DNA of 42,478 bases, taken from NCBI GenBank assembly GCA_026708005.1, contig JAPOVR010000085.1, forward strand, positions 1-42,478, written 5' to 3'. A program made the position numbers and the translations under genes. This document shows, in pieces, positions 1-8,777 of this stretch. Position 1 is the first letter of the stretch. Every line of letters starts with the position of its first letter. This DNA is from Actinomycetes bacterium. Lineage in GTDB: Bacteria; Actinomycetota; Thermoleophilia; Gaiellales; Gaiellaceae. The notes below the pieces were generated by a model. The model searched no databases. It was given only the letters and a program-made list of their open reading frames with translations, and was not told where the DNA came from.

Positions 1-75
1 AGGCTCACACCACCCCACCAACACAAACCCCCGCACAAACACCAGGGGCAAGTCAACGTTGCCTTGGATCGACAG

Positions 76-258
76 CTACGGTTTGTCTTCGCCGCCGCCG
101 AGCAGGTCCTTGCCCTTGTTGACCGCCCCGCTCGCGACGTCCTTCACCTTGTCGGCTGCGTCGTCAAGGCCGGTCTTGTTGGCGACGTCGCCGACGACGT
201 CCATCCCCTTGTCTGCAGCGGCCTTTCCACGGCCTAGCAGCTTGTCCAACAGCCCCAT
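76..258 (-). CDS. Small MT0933-like antitoxin-type protein (60 aa)
   Basis: This is a 60-residue, Lys/Asp/Gly/Ala-rich protein with no Cys, no signal peptide and no membrane segment. It starts MGLLDKLLGRGK and continues with Asp/Lys/Val-rich repeats such as DKVKDVASGAVNKGKD. This resembles the small actinobacterial MT0933/Rv0909-like family, annotated as antitoxins, and also stress proteins of the CsbD type. The ATG is supported by a strong Shine-Dalgarno (AAGGAGGA, plus-strand 265-272) seven bases upstream. No toxin partner is visible next to it: the upstream side holds only a short gap and a divergent cell-wall gene, and the downstream side is the contig end. A true antitoxin role is therefore unproven. 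Confidence 0.72.
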   Translation of the reverse strand: MGLLDKLLGRGKAAADKGMDVVGDVANKTGLDDAADKVKDVASGAVNKGKDLLGGGEDKP

Positions 259-539
259 GCTCGATCCTCCTTCTCCACCTGCGACAGCACAGCTCGACGG
301 TCTGTGCCGCCGGGCAGCTTACCACGGGGGGTCTACGCGTCCGGCGTGCGCCGGACGCCGGCTGGCGCAGCCTCGATCTGACCAGAGTCATGGTGGCGCT
401 CGTTGCCTCTCTGCCCTCCTCCGCCCTTCCGGTTCGGGCGTTGACCTCGACGGGATTGCCGCTGCCAGTCCGCGGCTGCTCGCTCGCACCGGGCTGAGGC
501 CGTGCGGCTCCGGGTGGTCGCTCTGGCACCGTTGAGTGG

Positions 540-2033
540 ATGGCGATCCTCGGCGAGCTGCGCAAGCTTCAGCAGCGGATCGGCGACCGCAGGCTCGTCC
601 AGGGTCTGCTGGCGGCCGTCGCTGTCGCTGCTGTTGCGTCTACCGTGCTCGGGCTCGTGCTGCGGGATGGTGGAAGCCCACCGCGCGACGAGGGCACGAC
701 GGCGCAGCTCGAGCGGGCGGCCGCCTTCGGGGCGAGCCACGTGCTGTACCGCGCTCTTCCCGGGGGTGTGGTTTCGGCTGCCGAGCAGACAGCCCGATAC
801 CGCACGCTGGTCGAGGAGCTGTCGGCCGGAAGCGGCTTCGATGCAGACCTCATCGAAGCGCTCATCCTGCTCGAGAGCGCCGGCCAGCCTGACGTGATTG
901 CCGGCGACGATCTCGTCAACGCCTCGGGTCTTACCCAGATCCTCGCGGAGACGGCGACGAGCTTCCTGGGCATGCGCGTCGATCTTGAGCGGAGCCGTCG
1001 CCTCACTGTCCTCATCGGCACCGCCGCCAGCGACGGCAACGAGTTCGCCGCCGAGTGGTTCCGTGCACGCCGGCGGGAGATCGATGAGCGGTTCGACCCC
1101 GCCAAGGCAGTCGCAGGCACCCTGAGGTATCTCACGCAGGCGTACGAGACGTTCGGCCGCGTCGACCTCTCGCTCGTCTCCTACCACATGGGCATCGGGA
1201 ACCTGCTCGGGGTCCTGCGGGCATTCGCGGGAGGCAGCGCTGGTACGCCGCGTGAGCTCACGAGGAACGGCTCGCTGTCCTACGCATCGCTCTACTTCAG
1301 CTCCACGCCGGTTCAGCATCCGGAGGCCTGGCAGCGACTCGCGAGCCTCAGCGACGACTCGGCCAACTACTACTGGAAGCTCCTCGCTGCTCGCGAGATC
1401 ATGCGCCTGCTGCGGGAGGACCGAGCCGGCCTCGAGCGGCTCGCTGCGCTCCACGGCCGCAAGGCCTCCGCCGAGGAGGTCCTGCATCCGCCCGAGAGCA
1501 CAGCCTCGTTCGCAGACCCCGACGAGATCGAGGCCGCCTGGGGCAGGGACGAGCTCGTGCGCATTCCCCACGATCCCGAGCGGCTCCACTTCGTCGTAGA
1601 TCAGACGCTGGGAGAGCATGCCGCGGAGCTTGGCCGCGAGCGCGAGCTCTACCGAGGGCTCCGGCCCGATGCGCTGGCGGTTCTCCACCACATTGCCAGC
1701 GAGGTGCACACGATCAGCGGGGTCGAGACGCCGCTGCGCGTAACGAGCGCTGTTCGCGATCTCGAGTACCAGCGTGTGCTCGCGCGGTACAACTCGCAGG
1801 CAGCGCGGAACTTCTCCCTCCACACGAGCGGCTTCTCGTTCGATGTGCTGCGCGAGTACGGCTCGCCGGCTCAGGCGGCGGCGTTCCAGTTCGTGCTCGA
1901 GCGCTTCGAGATCTTGGGACTCATCGCCTGGGCCCGCGAGCCGGCCGCGATCCACATCACCGTTGCGGCCGACGCCGCCGAGCGCCTGTGGGCAGGGGGG
2001 GATGGTGCGGGCGATCAGCCCGCAGACCGCTGA
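540..2033 (+). CDS. Membrane-anchored lytic transglycosylase with C-terminal M15/DUF5715-like domain
   Basis: A 497-aa predicted peptidoglycan-cleaving protein. Residues about 19-41 form one hydrophobic N-terminal segment (LLAAVAVAAVASTVLG core), giving an anchor with the rest outside. Residues about 90-230 resemble an SLT lytic transglycosylase: LLESAGQP supplies the expected catalytic Glu, followed by ASGLTQILAETA, which matches the family GLMQI.P.TA block. The C-terminal 110 residues carry RVTSAVRDLEYQ, then SLHTSGFSFD and IHI, which matches the SxHxxGxxxD...H zinc-site pattern of M15/VanY-like and DUF5715 proteins. One protein may thus combine glycan and peptide cleavage. The ATG has a weak ribosome site. 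It is divergent from the small gene at 76-258 and followed by a gene-poor kilobase. The domain calls come from motifs, not from a search. Confidence 0.78.
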   Translation: MAILGELRKLQQRIGDRRLVQGLLAAVAVAAVASTVLGLVLRDGGSPPRDEGTTAQLERAAAFGASHVLYRALPGGVVSAAEQTARYRTLVEELSAGSGFDADLIEALILLESAGQPDVIAGDDLVNASGLTQILAETATSFLGMRVDLERSRRLTVLIGTAASDGNEFAAEWFRARRREIDERFDPAKAVAGTLRYLTQAYETFGRVDLSLVSYHMGIGNLLGVLRAFAGGSAGTPRELTRNGSLSYASLYFSSTPVQHPEAWQRLASLSDDSANYYWKLLAAREIMRLLREDRAGLERLAALHGRKASAEEVLHPPESTASFADPDEIEAAWGRDELVRIPHDPERLHFVVDQTLGEHAAELGRERELYRGLRPDALAVLHHIASEVHTISGVETPLRVTSAVRDLEYQRVLARYNSQAARNFSLHTSGFSFDVLREYGSPAQAAAFQFVLERFEILGLIAWAREPAAIHITVAADAAERLWAGGDGAGDQPADR

Positions 2034-2300
2034 GGGGCCACCGAGGGCTTCTCCCCGTGGGGCCTCGTGAGGCTGCCTGGTCTGGGTCCTCGTTGGGTTG
2101 ACGCAGCGAAGCGGTACGGGGGCCAGCCGAGGCTCGGCAGCCGCGTGTGAAGCTGTCGTTCAGCGAGGCCTGACGCCGTTCCTGGATGCGGGGGCCGGGT
2201 GAGGCTTGGGGAACAGCGCGTGGGTGCTCGCGACTCTTGGCTGTCGTGTGGTTGTGTGTCTGGGCGCAACGGCTGGGCGCAGTTGCGCTCGCTCGTGACG

Positions 2301-2336
2301 CTTCTGTGGCGGGAGATGCTTCTGTGGCGGGAGGTG
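2301..2336. repeat. 18-bp near-tandem direct repeat (2 copies)
   Basis: The unit CTTCTGTGGCGGGAGATG at 2301-2318 is repeated at 2319-2336 with one A-to-G difference. A related core (GTGACGCTTCTGTG) straddles the first copy, and a close variant lies at about 41592. No function is assigned. Confidence 0.8.
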
Positions 2337-2378
2337 CGCGGCCGCGTCCACCGGATCGTCGATCAGATGGGAGAGTTG

Positions 2379-2426
2379 GCGCACTTTCGTCACACTTCTG
2401 TGACAGTCCGTGTGAAAGCTGTGCGC
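2379..2426. repeat. Nested inverted repeat, possible operator or RNA hairpin
   Basis: The outer arms are GCGCAC (2379-2384) and GTGCGC (2421-2426). The next pairing is TTTC with GAAA. An inner perfect palindrome has arms GTCACA and TGTGAC around CTTC. The two-level symmetry in a non-coding stretch suggests a protein-binding site or a structured RNA. It lacks a T-run, so it is not a simple terminator. Confidence 0.5.
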
Positions 2427-2993
2427 ATATCTCGGCTACCCTCCCCCGGGTGGTGGGTGGGAGGCGGGTTGGTCCTTAGCGGCGTCTGGTCGGCGGCTCA
2501 GCGGCTCGGCGGCCGAGCGACTCGGCGCGGCAGCTCGGTGGGTAGCTGGAAATCGCGCCTTCGCTACTGGACAGCGGCTCGGGGCATGACGCTCGCCTGG
2601 GCCGGCGGCTCGTTCCTGCTCGCCGCGGCCCCGCTGCACGGAGACACGGCCCGTCGTAGTCGCTCTGGACCACACAGGTGTCTCCGGGGAGCGCGCGCAA
2701 GGGACCGTGTTAACCAACTCGAACGTGCTGCAGCTCGATGACCCTCAGCCCTCTGCAGCCGCCGAGGAGCGCCGTCGACCGGCGCGACGACCTCTCTCGA
2801 CAGCTCATGACGGCCTGCACAGACCCCAATTGGCCACCGCGACGGCCGCTTCCGCGCAGGCGGGGCGGCTCGACCCAACTCCACCGCGACGGCGGCCACC
2901 GCACGGGCGAGGTGGCCGGGCGGCTCAGCGCGGAAGCTTGGCGCAGCGGCCTAGACGGGTTGGCCTACTGGCCTGGCGGCTTGTGACCCGTGC

Positions 2994-4490
2994 CTACGAG
3001 CCGGTTTGCCCGCCGGGAAGCCCGAGCGCGCCAGGGTTCATGAGGCCATGCGGGTCGAGCGTGGTCTTGAGCTCGGTCAGGGTCTTCCAGGCGGCGGGCT
3101 CCAGAACCGATTCGTAGGCGTAGTAGCGGCCCAGCTGGAGCTGCGCGCCGCCGAGCCGCGCGAAGAGATCGCTTACCTCGCGGCGCAGGCGCAGACCTTC
3201 CCGCCGCGCCTCGGGGTTGGCCGGGATCGAGGCGAAGCGCTCGGCCTCCGACGGGTCGATCTTCTCGAGTCGGAACCGACCGACCTCGTCGGGCCAGTAG
3301 AAGGCAACCTCGAAGATCCAATGGGGTCCGACGGCAACCGTCTGGTAGGAGGTCGTGATCGCGTAGCGCTCGAGCGTGGCTGCCTCACGGTCGAGCAGCT
3401 CCCCGATCTTCCTCGCTGCCTGATGGGCGCGTGAGAACGGGATGATGCCGTGCGTCGGCATCCAGATCTCGCCATCGCGATTCAGGAGCGCCCAGCGAAC
3501 TCCGCCGAACGGGTCCTCGCGCAGCGCTGTGGGCAGGGCGGGCTCGAGCTCGCGGCCGTGACGGGCGCCGACCTCGCGCAGCAGCGCGGCACCCGCCTGG
3601 GCACTCTGATCGTCGGCGGCCTCGACCGTGAGGTGGATCGACCATTCGAGACCCTCGAGGAACGCGAAACCGGCGTTGGCCAACGACCTGTGGTAGTGGG
3701 GATCGAGGGAGTAAATCTCGGACGCGAGCCCGAAGCGGGCCATCCCGGCCATCGTGTCGATCGATGCCGCAAACGTGTCGAAGGCAAACGAGAGAGACCG
3801 GGCGTGGGCGGGAATCGGCAGCAGCTTCAGCGTCGCCGCGGTCTTCACGCCGAAGGCCCCGGTGTCTGCGAGGAAGATTCCCGTCAGGTCGGGCCCGAGG
3901 TACCGGAAGAACGGCACGCCGCTTGCATGGCCGCCGGAGCCAGTGCGCACGAGCCTGCCGCCCGCCGTGACCACCTCGAGCCCGAGCACCGAGTCTGCGG
4001 CGGTGCCGAAGCGGCTGCAGCCGAGAAAGACCCCATTCGTCGACAGCGTGCCGCCCACGGTCGCGTACCGGCCCGAGGACGTTCCCGCAAACGGCGTTCG
4101 CAGGCCCTGCTCGCGCAGCTCGAGGTACAGCTTCTCCCACGTGCAGCCGCACTCGGCCGTGACGTAGAGGTCGTCGCCGTTGATCTCGCAGATGCTGTTC
4201 AGGCGGCTCATATCGAGGAGCACGGTGCCCCGCCTCGTTGGGGTGTAGGCGCCCGTGTACGTCATGCCGCCGCCGCGCGCCGTGATCGCAACGCCCGCCG
4301 CATGCGCGCACTCGACGACGGAGGCGACCTCGGCCGCGCTGCTCGGCCGCACGACCGCGTCGGCGGGCTCCACGGGCCCGTAGCTCATGTCGGTGGAGTA
4401 GAACTCGCGCTCGGCTCGCTCGGCGACGAGGTGCCCAGCACCGACGATCCGGCTGAGTTCCCGTAGCAGATCGGCGCCCGCTGTGGTCAT
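2994..4490 (-). CDS. FAD-linked oxidase/dehydrogenase, VAO/GlcD-like
   Basis: A 498-aa flavoprotein of the VAO/PCMH fold (glycolate-oxidase GlcD, D-lactate dehydrogenase or vanillyl-alcohol-oxidase type). The N-terminal FAD domain shows VVRPSSAAEVASVV, then ARGGGMTYTGAYTP, where the family has a Gly-rich pyrophosphate-binding loop, and later GGTLSTNGVFLG and GTAADSVLGLEVVTAGG. The C-terminus ends in DPHGLMNPGALGLPGG, a very typical family ending. No Fe-S cluster Cys pattern is attached, so it acts alone or with a separate partner. It lies 28 bases downstream of a co-directional membrane protein (4519-5184), so they probably form one operon, and that protein could serve as an electron-accepting or anchoring partner. 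The substrate is unknown; a hydroxy acid or phenolic alcohol fits the family. Confidence 0.88.
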   Translation of the reverse strand: MTTAGADLLRELSRIVGAGHLVAERAEREFYSTDMSYGPVEPADAVVRPSSAAEVASVVECAHAAGVAITARGGGMTYTGAYTPTRRGTVLLDMSRLNSICEINGDDLYVTAECGCTWEKLYLELREQGLRTPFAGTSSGRYATVGGTLSTNGVFLGCSRFGTAADSVLGLEVVTAGGRLVRTGSGGHASGVPFFRYLGPDLTGIFLADTGAFGVKTAATLKLLPIPAHARSLSFAFDTFAASIDTMAGMARFGLASEIYSLDPHYHRSLANAGFAFLEGLEWSIHLTVEAADDQSAQAGAALLREVGARHGRELEPALPTALREDPFGGVRWALLNRDGEIWMPTHGIIPFSRAHQAARKIGELLDREAATLERYAITTSYQTVAVGPHWIFEVAFYWPDEVGRFRLEKIDPSEAERFASIPANPEARREGLRLRREVSDLFARLGGAQLQLGRYYAYESVLEPAAWKTLTELKTTLDPHGLMNPGALGLPGGQTGS

Positions 4491-4518
4491 GCTACAGCGC
4501 GCGGGGTCACGCTTGGCC

Positions 4519-5184
4519 TCACAACCTCGCGACGGCCACGATGATCATGACAATGAGCGTTGTGTTGATCCCGACGACGATCGACATGATCCGATCGAGG
4601 CTGCGCGTGAATCGGCGCTCGCGCTCTGGTGTAGATCCCGAGCTCTGGATCTCGCTCAGGATCAGGAACGGGTTCGGTAACGCAAAGGCAACGATTGCCG
4701 CGAGCATGATGCCGGCGAACAGGCCCACCTTGATCATCAGGAAGGCGACGTTGATCCCGCCGTCCCCAAACGATGTGGCGAGGACGATCAGCGCGACGAT
4801 CGCAACAGAAAGCCGCAGGAGCTGGTCGGAGATGAAGAATCCCTTCAGCCCGTGGAACGACTTCTGGAGCGCCGTGAACCAGAAGTTGGCGATGAACCAG
4901 ACGAAGCACGCGCAGGCGGCGAGCCAGAGCAGCCAGACCGGAACACCCTGCAGGCCCCAGCCCCCAACGCGAAGCAAGCCCATGCCGGTCGGGATGAGCA
5001 GGATCGTCGAGTTACGCGAGAACTGGTCGATTACCCGGAGGATCTCGACGATCTGCAGCCTGGTGGCCCACTCGAACTTCGGGACGCGCGCGAGCCAGGC
5101 GACATACCAGGAGACGAGGTCAGGGCCGAGCCACAGGACGACGAGGATCACGTGGAGCGTTAGTAGTGCCTCGTACTTCCACAC
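4519..5184 (-). CDS. Integral membrane protein, DUF2269/CopD-like
   Basis: A 221-aa polytopic protein with about six hydrophobic segments (residues about 6-31, 59-77, 82-105, 123-140, 146-169 and 199-221). The N-terminus has LTLHVILVVLWLGPDLVSW with an early His, similar to small heme- or copper-associated membrane proteins of the DUF2269/CopD type; that assignment is tentative. It sits just upstream of the FAD oxidase on the same strand and is divergent from the gene starting at 5334. The promoter probably lies in the 5185-5333 gap. A role as membrane partner of the oxidase is inferred from position only. Confidence 0.75.
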   Translation of the reverse strand: MWKYEALLTLHVILVVLWLGPDLVSWYVAWLARVPKFEWATRLQIVEILRVIDQFSRNSTILLIPTGMGLLRVGGWGLQGVPVWLLWLAACACFVWFIANFWFTALQKSFHGLKGFFISDQLLRLSVAIVALIVLATSFGDGGINVAFLMIKVGLFAGIMLAAIVAFALPNPFLILSEIQSSGSTPERERRFTRSLDRIMSIVVGINTTLIVMIIVAVARL

Positions 5185-5333
5185 GGTTCGGTTCCCTCAG
5201 CTCGCGGTAGACGTCGATGCCGCGCTCGGCGCCGTGCAATATACGCAATTGCTCGGCGATACTGGGCCTGGGCAGCCGCTCGGCCTCGAGTGCACCCACA
5301 GGATGCCAGCCGCCACCGACCAGCCACACGCGT

Positions 5334-6002
5334 ATGCCTGACTACGTGACGACGCGAGGGAAGATCCTCTACCTCTCCGACGGGACGGGCGAGTGTGGTC
5401 GCGAGTGGTTCCACCGCACCGAGCACCCCGACGGCACGCGCACCTACCGCACCGTGTCAGAGATCGACGAGCTGCCGCTGCTGCGTGATGTCACGCACAC
5501 GGCGTTGGCAGATTTCCGGCCGCTCGAGTGCTACGCGCGGATCCGGCTCGGAGGGGAGTGGAGCGCAGCCTGGTTCCTGTTCGACGACGACCACGTGACG
5601 TGTGAAGCACAGCTTGCCGGGATGGGACGCATCACCCAGCGGATTGCCGTACCCGAGCGAGCTCCGTACTTCGGGCCCCATCCCGTGTGCGGCGACGCGT
5701 GGGTGATGGCGTCCTACGATCTCGGCTCGCCTGGCCGTAAGGCGATCGACGGCTTCCTGAGCTCGAAGCTTGTGACCGGCTCCGACGGTCCGTGGATCGC
5801 ACCTTACACGATCGACATCGATGAGCTTCCCCGCGAGACCGTTGAGGTGCTGGGCGGCACGTTCGACACGAGGCACTTCCGCATCTTCTACGACGAGGCC
5901 AAGCAGCAGGACACCTGGGTCACCGACGACTTCCACTTCGTCAAGCTACGCAACAACGAGCTCGCGGTCGAGTGCGTGCTGATCGAGATGGAGCAGGTCT
6001 GA
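5334..6002 (+). CDS. Conserved-looking hypothetical protein, 222 aa
   Basis: I do not recognise this family. I chose the ATG giving MPDYVTTRGKILYLSDG, because the in-frame extension upstream is Arg/Ser/Pro-rich and looks like shadow. The protein is acidic, rich in aromatic residues and in alternating polar/hydrophobic stretches (for example RTYRTVSEIDELPLL and FDTRHFRIFYDEA). This suggests a mostly beta, lipocalin-like or DUF3108-like fold. It has no signal peptide or membrane segment. It overlaps the start of the double-VOC gene that follows, so the two are probably translationally coupled. A small-molecule-binding or accessory role in the same oxidative pathway is a guess. Confidence 0.7.
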   Translation: MPDYVTTRGKILYLSDGTGECGREWFHRTEHPDGTRTYRTVSEIDELPLLRDVTHTALADFRPLECYARIRLGGEWSAAWFLFDDDHVTCEAQLAGMGRITQRIAVPERAPYFGPHPVCGDAWVMASYDLGSPGRKAIDGFLSSKLVTGSDGPWIAPYTIDIDELPRETVEVLGGTFDTRHFRIFYDEAKQQDTWVTDDFHFVKLRNNELAVECVLIEMEQV

Positions 6003-6997
6003 GCTCGAGCCGAGGCGCTGCCCCGCCGCTTGGCATCGCGATCATCGGCGTCGAGAGCCTTGAGCGCTCGACCCGCTTCTACCGGGATGTCGTCGGACTC
6101 GACGCGTCCGAGCCCTGCCGCTGGCATGGTCCGGCGTTCGAGCGCCACTGGTGTCTTCCAGCCGGCTCGGAGGGGGCGGCCGTCCTGCTCACGGGCTGCG
6201 GAAGCGATGTTGGGCGCATCCTGCTGGCCGAATTTCATGCGCCGGCCAGAGTGCGCGTCCGGGCCAACGCCGAGCGTGTCTTCCTCGGGCTCGCGAACCT
6301 CAACTTCTACACCGCGGACATCGCACGCTCCGTCGGCGATCTTCTCGACGCCGGCTGCACGTCCTGGACTGACCCCGTCGCCTACGTCGTGGGCGCGGAC
6401 GAGGGTGTTCCGACGGAGGTCATCGTCGAGGGTCCCGACGGCGTCCTGTTCAACCTCGTCCAGCCGGAAGGTGACCCCGGCACGCCCGTCGGTGAGATCC
6501 GCCGCTTCTTCGACGAGCGAGGAGCGACGCGCACCGGGCTCAGCGAGGTCGTGACGAGCGGGCACGCCGTTCGCTCGATCGATGACGCCCTGCGCCTCTA
6601 CGTCGGTGTGCTCCGGCAGGAGATCTGGCTCGACGCGATCTTCAGTCAGCCTCCGAGCAACCGGCTGCTGAGCCTTCCCGAGGATGCGCGCTCGCGCGTG
6701 ACCTTCGTAATCGGCAGTCACCCATTCGGCAAGGTGGCCCTGATCGAGGCGCAGAACTACGACGTCGACGACCTCGTTGGGCGTGCGGTCGCTCCGAACG
6801 TCGGCTACCTCGCGATGAGCTTCGAGGTTGCCGACCTTGACGCAACGCTCGCTGCCTGTCAGACGAACGACGTCGAGCTCGCGAGTGAGCTGCAGACACT
6901 CGAGGTTCCCGGGCTCGGGCCCCGGCGCGCTGCGATGGTCGAGACGCCCGGCAGCGGCGCGCTCGTGCAGCTGCTCGAGGTGCCCTCGCCGGCGTGA
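5972..6997 (+). CDS. Double VOC (glyoxalase/dioxygenase-fold) protein
   Basis: About 330-341 aa with two VOC modules. The first begins around LGIAIIGVESLERSTRFYRD and ends with VLFNLVQPEGDP. The second begins around GLSEVVTSGHAVRSIDDALRLY and ends with GALVQLLEVP. Both follow the family pattern of a short strand, then a helix with FYRD or LYV, then V-x-x-P-G-type closing strands. The metal-binding His expected at the start of module 1 is not obvious; module 2 keeps a His. The listed GTG start overlaps the previous gene by 31 bases. A CTG at 5999 directly at the upstream stop is an alternative, so the first nine residues are uncertain. A decayed paralogue of the same two-module design lies at 7808-8777. 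Isomerase, ring-cleaving dioxygenase or binding roles are all possible. Confidence 0.8.
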   Translation: MRADRDGAGLSSSRGAAPPLGIAIIGVESLERSTRFYRDVVGLDASEPCRWHGPAFERHWCLPAGSEGAAVLLTGCGSDVGRILLAEFHAPARVRVRANAERVFLGLANLNFYTADIARSVGDLLDAGCTSWTDPVAYVVGADEGVPTEVIVEGPDGVLFNLVQPEGDPGTPVGEIRRFFDERGATRTGLSEVVTSGHAVRSIDDALRLYVGVLRQEIWLDAIFSQPPSNRLLSLPEDARSRVTFVIGSHPFGKVALIEAQNYDVDDLVGRAVAPNVGYLAMSFEVADLDATLAACQTNDVELASELQTLEVPGLGPRRAAMVETPGSGALVQLLEVPSPA

Positions 6998-7035
6998 GCG
7001 CCCGCGGCGCTCGCGAGCGCCGGCAGCGGCGCGCT

Positions 7036-7779
7036 CTACCTGCCTGCCCGCAGCCTCGCGGCGTAGGCCCTGTTCTGCTCGACCGTGGCGTTCGGGTTGT
7101 CGATCCAGTAGGCAGTGAGCTCGCCGTGACCGCGGAGAAAGACGAGCAGGCCGGTCTCGGAGCGGTAGGGCCCGTGGGTGATGTAGGCGGGGCGCCAGAG
7201 GTAGTCGCCGGCGCGAACCGAGACCGTTTCGTTGCCCACATCGCCCTCCAGCACGAAGATCTCCTCGGGACACTCGTGGAACTCGGGCCCGGAGTCGTAG
7301 CGGGGGACGTTGCCGACCAGGAGCGTGACCGGCTCGCCGTCCGTGCCGCTGCGAATGACCTTCACGCCGACGCCCGCTGGGGCGCCGTGGAGCTCCTTCT
7401 CCCAGGGGAGCCCCTCGCCCTCCACGACGAGCGTCTCGCTGGGCGCGTCGTCCGCTCGCGCCGGATCGACCATGAGCAGAACCGCGCTCGGTGCGCTCGC
7501 CGTGACCTCCGCCCCGTCGGCGAGCTCGGCGTAGCCAAGGCGGCCAAGCGCTGCCCCGCCGAGCTCCAGCTCGCCGCGCACAACGAACAGCTCGACCAGC
7601 CCCGCCAGCGCACCGGGCGCGCCCGACCACCCGCCGGCTGCCTCCACGAGGGCGGTCATGGCTCCCGTCTGGTCGTCCTCGCTCAAGATGCACCGGGCCG
7701 CGCCGCGAAGCGGCCCGCTCGGGACCGGGACCGGGCGGATGTCCTCGCGGCCCAGCCATTCGCGGTGCTCGCGCGCCAT
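7036..7779 (-). CDS. Bicupin protein (DUF4437-like)
   Basis: A 247-aa protein from MAREHREWLGREDIRP; the upstream in-frame extension is Ser/Arg-rich shadow. It has two cupin modules. The first covers about residues 15-130. The second is better preserved, with PEFHECPEEIFVLEG (motif 1) and RPAYITHGPYRS (motif 2), which gives a likely H/E...H metal site. The H-x-C-x-E-E form recurs in other cupins of this window. It is downstream of the decayed VOC and LLM genes on the same strand, with a 28-bp gap to the VOC stop. Cupins of this kind are usually dioxygenases, isomerases or binding proteins; no substrate can be named. Confidence 0.78.
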   Translation of the reverse strand: MAREHREWLGREDIRPVPVPSGPLRGAARCILSEDDQTGAMTALVEAAGGWSGAPGALAGLVELFVVRGELELGGAALGRLGYAELADGAEVTASAPSAVLLMVDPARADDAPSETLVVEGEGLPWEKELHGAPAGVGVKVIRSGTDGEPVTLLVGNVPRYDSGPEFHECPEEIFVLEGDVGNETVSVRAGDYLWRPAYITHGPYRSETGLLVFLRGHGELTAYWIDNPNATVEQNRAYAARLRAGR

Positions 7780-7807
7780 CAACGCGATTCTCGCAGCCTG
7801 GTCTTGC

Positions 7808-8777
7808 TCACGCGGGGCCTGTCTCGATGAACTCGAAGAGCTCGTCGCTCGGTCCACGCGCGAGCAGTCGGCGCGTACCGGCAGGCGCTCCGTCCGGGAC
7901 GCGCCTGGCAGCCATGGTGAGCTCGGCGCCGCCGGCGGCAAGGCGCTCGCTCAGACTGTCGAGGTTGTCGATCCGGTGGCTGTAGAGGGAGAGGCCCAGC
8001 AGCCCCGGCTGCATCCGGTGGCGTAGGCGTCCGGTCGAGGCCGAGAAGTAGTGCAGGAGGAGGTACTTGCCGCTTGGCTCGTCAGCGTCCTTGAAGGGCA
8101 GCATGTGGATTCGAGTGCCCGCTGGGACGCCGGTCAGCTCACAGACGAGCTCGCGAAGGTCCGGCTCGACCTCGGCGTCGAGCGCCAGCTCGAGCCCGAG
8201 GGTCTCACCGTAGAACCATCGGCTCTCGTCGAGATCGCCGCACACGATCGAGACGGTTGGGATCTCGCTGTAGCCCGTCGGCGTGCCGGTCGATCACTGG
8301 AACCTGGGGCCATGGTCTGCGTTCATGACGAGAATGGAGAGCCCGTCGGGCCCGGTGAACAGGAGCTCCTCGGTCTGCACCGGCCTGATCTGATATCGGA
8401 TCGGCGGAGAGCGGGGCGGAAACCCTGCCCGCTCGAGCTCGGTGACCGCGGGGGCGATCGGCTTGCTCGTATACAGGTCGAGCGCCTTCGGGCCGATGTC
8501 AGCGCCGAGTTCGGCCCGGAGTGGGCATCTGCCTGTACCGCTGCCGTGGGCGCGGGCTCGTAGAGGATGAGCTGCAGGCGCCCCGCCTCATCCCCTCGCA
8601 CGAGAGCTCGACGAGCCGAGCGCTCGTTGCTGCCGGCAGGCCCCATGCTGTGAGCAGCGGTGGCGTGATGGTCTGCTCGGACTCGACGCGCAGCCCGATC
8701 ACGTCGCGAAAGAGCCCCAGTCCGGTCTCGAGATCGCGGACACGGACGGGCACGGCGCGTATCGGGCCGATGCTCAT
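7808..8777 (-). pseudogene. Decayed double-VOC protein
   Basis: Reading on the minus strand from ATG at 8777, the first VOC module (MSIGPIRAVPVRVRDLETGL...) is intact to about 8600. It then needs a one-base shift in a G-run to continue as DEAGRLQLILYEPAP, and a second shift near 8515 to continue as GADIGPKALDLYTSKP...LLFTGPDGLSILVMNADHG. After that an in-frame TGA (about 8298) separates module 1 from module 2 (IPTVSIVCGDLDESRWFYGE...DELFEFIETGPA). Module 2 is uninterrupted and could still be made from a GTG at 8245 (145 aa). The start overlaps the stop of the LLM pseudogene as ATGA, so it was once coupled to it. An intact paralogue lies at 5972-6997. Sequencing error could explain one shift, but shifts plus a stop argue for decay. 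Confidence 0.7.

Larger units (their letters stand above)
2034..2993. other. Gene-poor kilobase with repeats
   Basis: I find no convincing gene in this stretch. The open frames are Arg/Pro/Ser-rich and overlap on both strands. It holds an 18-bp near-tandem repeat (2301-2336), a nested palindrome (2379-2426) and low-complexity sequence built on variants of CGGCTCGGCGG around 2490-2550. It may be a regulatory or decayed region between the transglycosylase and the oxidase, whose stop codon it abuts. Confidence 0.5.

Noticed and set aside
333..1955. Minus-strand 540-codon frame opposite the transglycosylase
   Set aside because: Arg/Glu/Leu-rich shadow; the plus strand has catalytic motifs and a membrane anchor.
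2199..2741. Plus-strand 180-codon frame in the gene-poor kilobase
   Set aside because: It contains the direct repeats and low complexity, and no ribosome site or domain was found. Not supported as a gene.
5888..7759. Long minus-strand open frame (623 codons) opposite the double-VOC gene and through the cupin gene
   Set aside because: The composition is Arg/Gly-rich, no motif is visible, and the real genes on both strands explain the region.
8290..8305. In-frame TGA of the VOC pseudogene as another Sec codon
   Set aside because: It sits in a linker between two domains, not at a redox or metal position, and the same gene has two frameshifts. Decay is the simpler reading.
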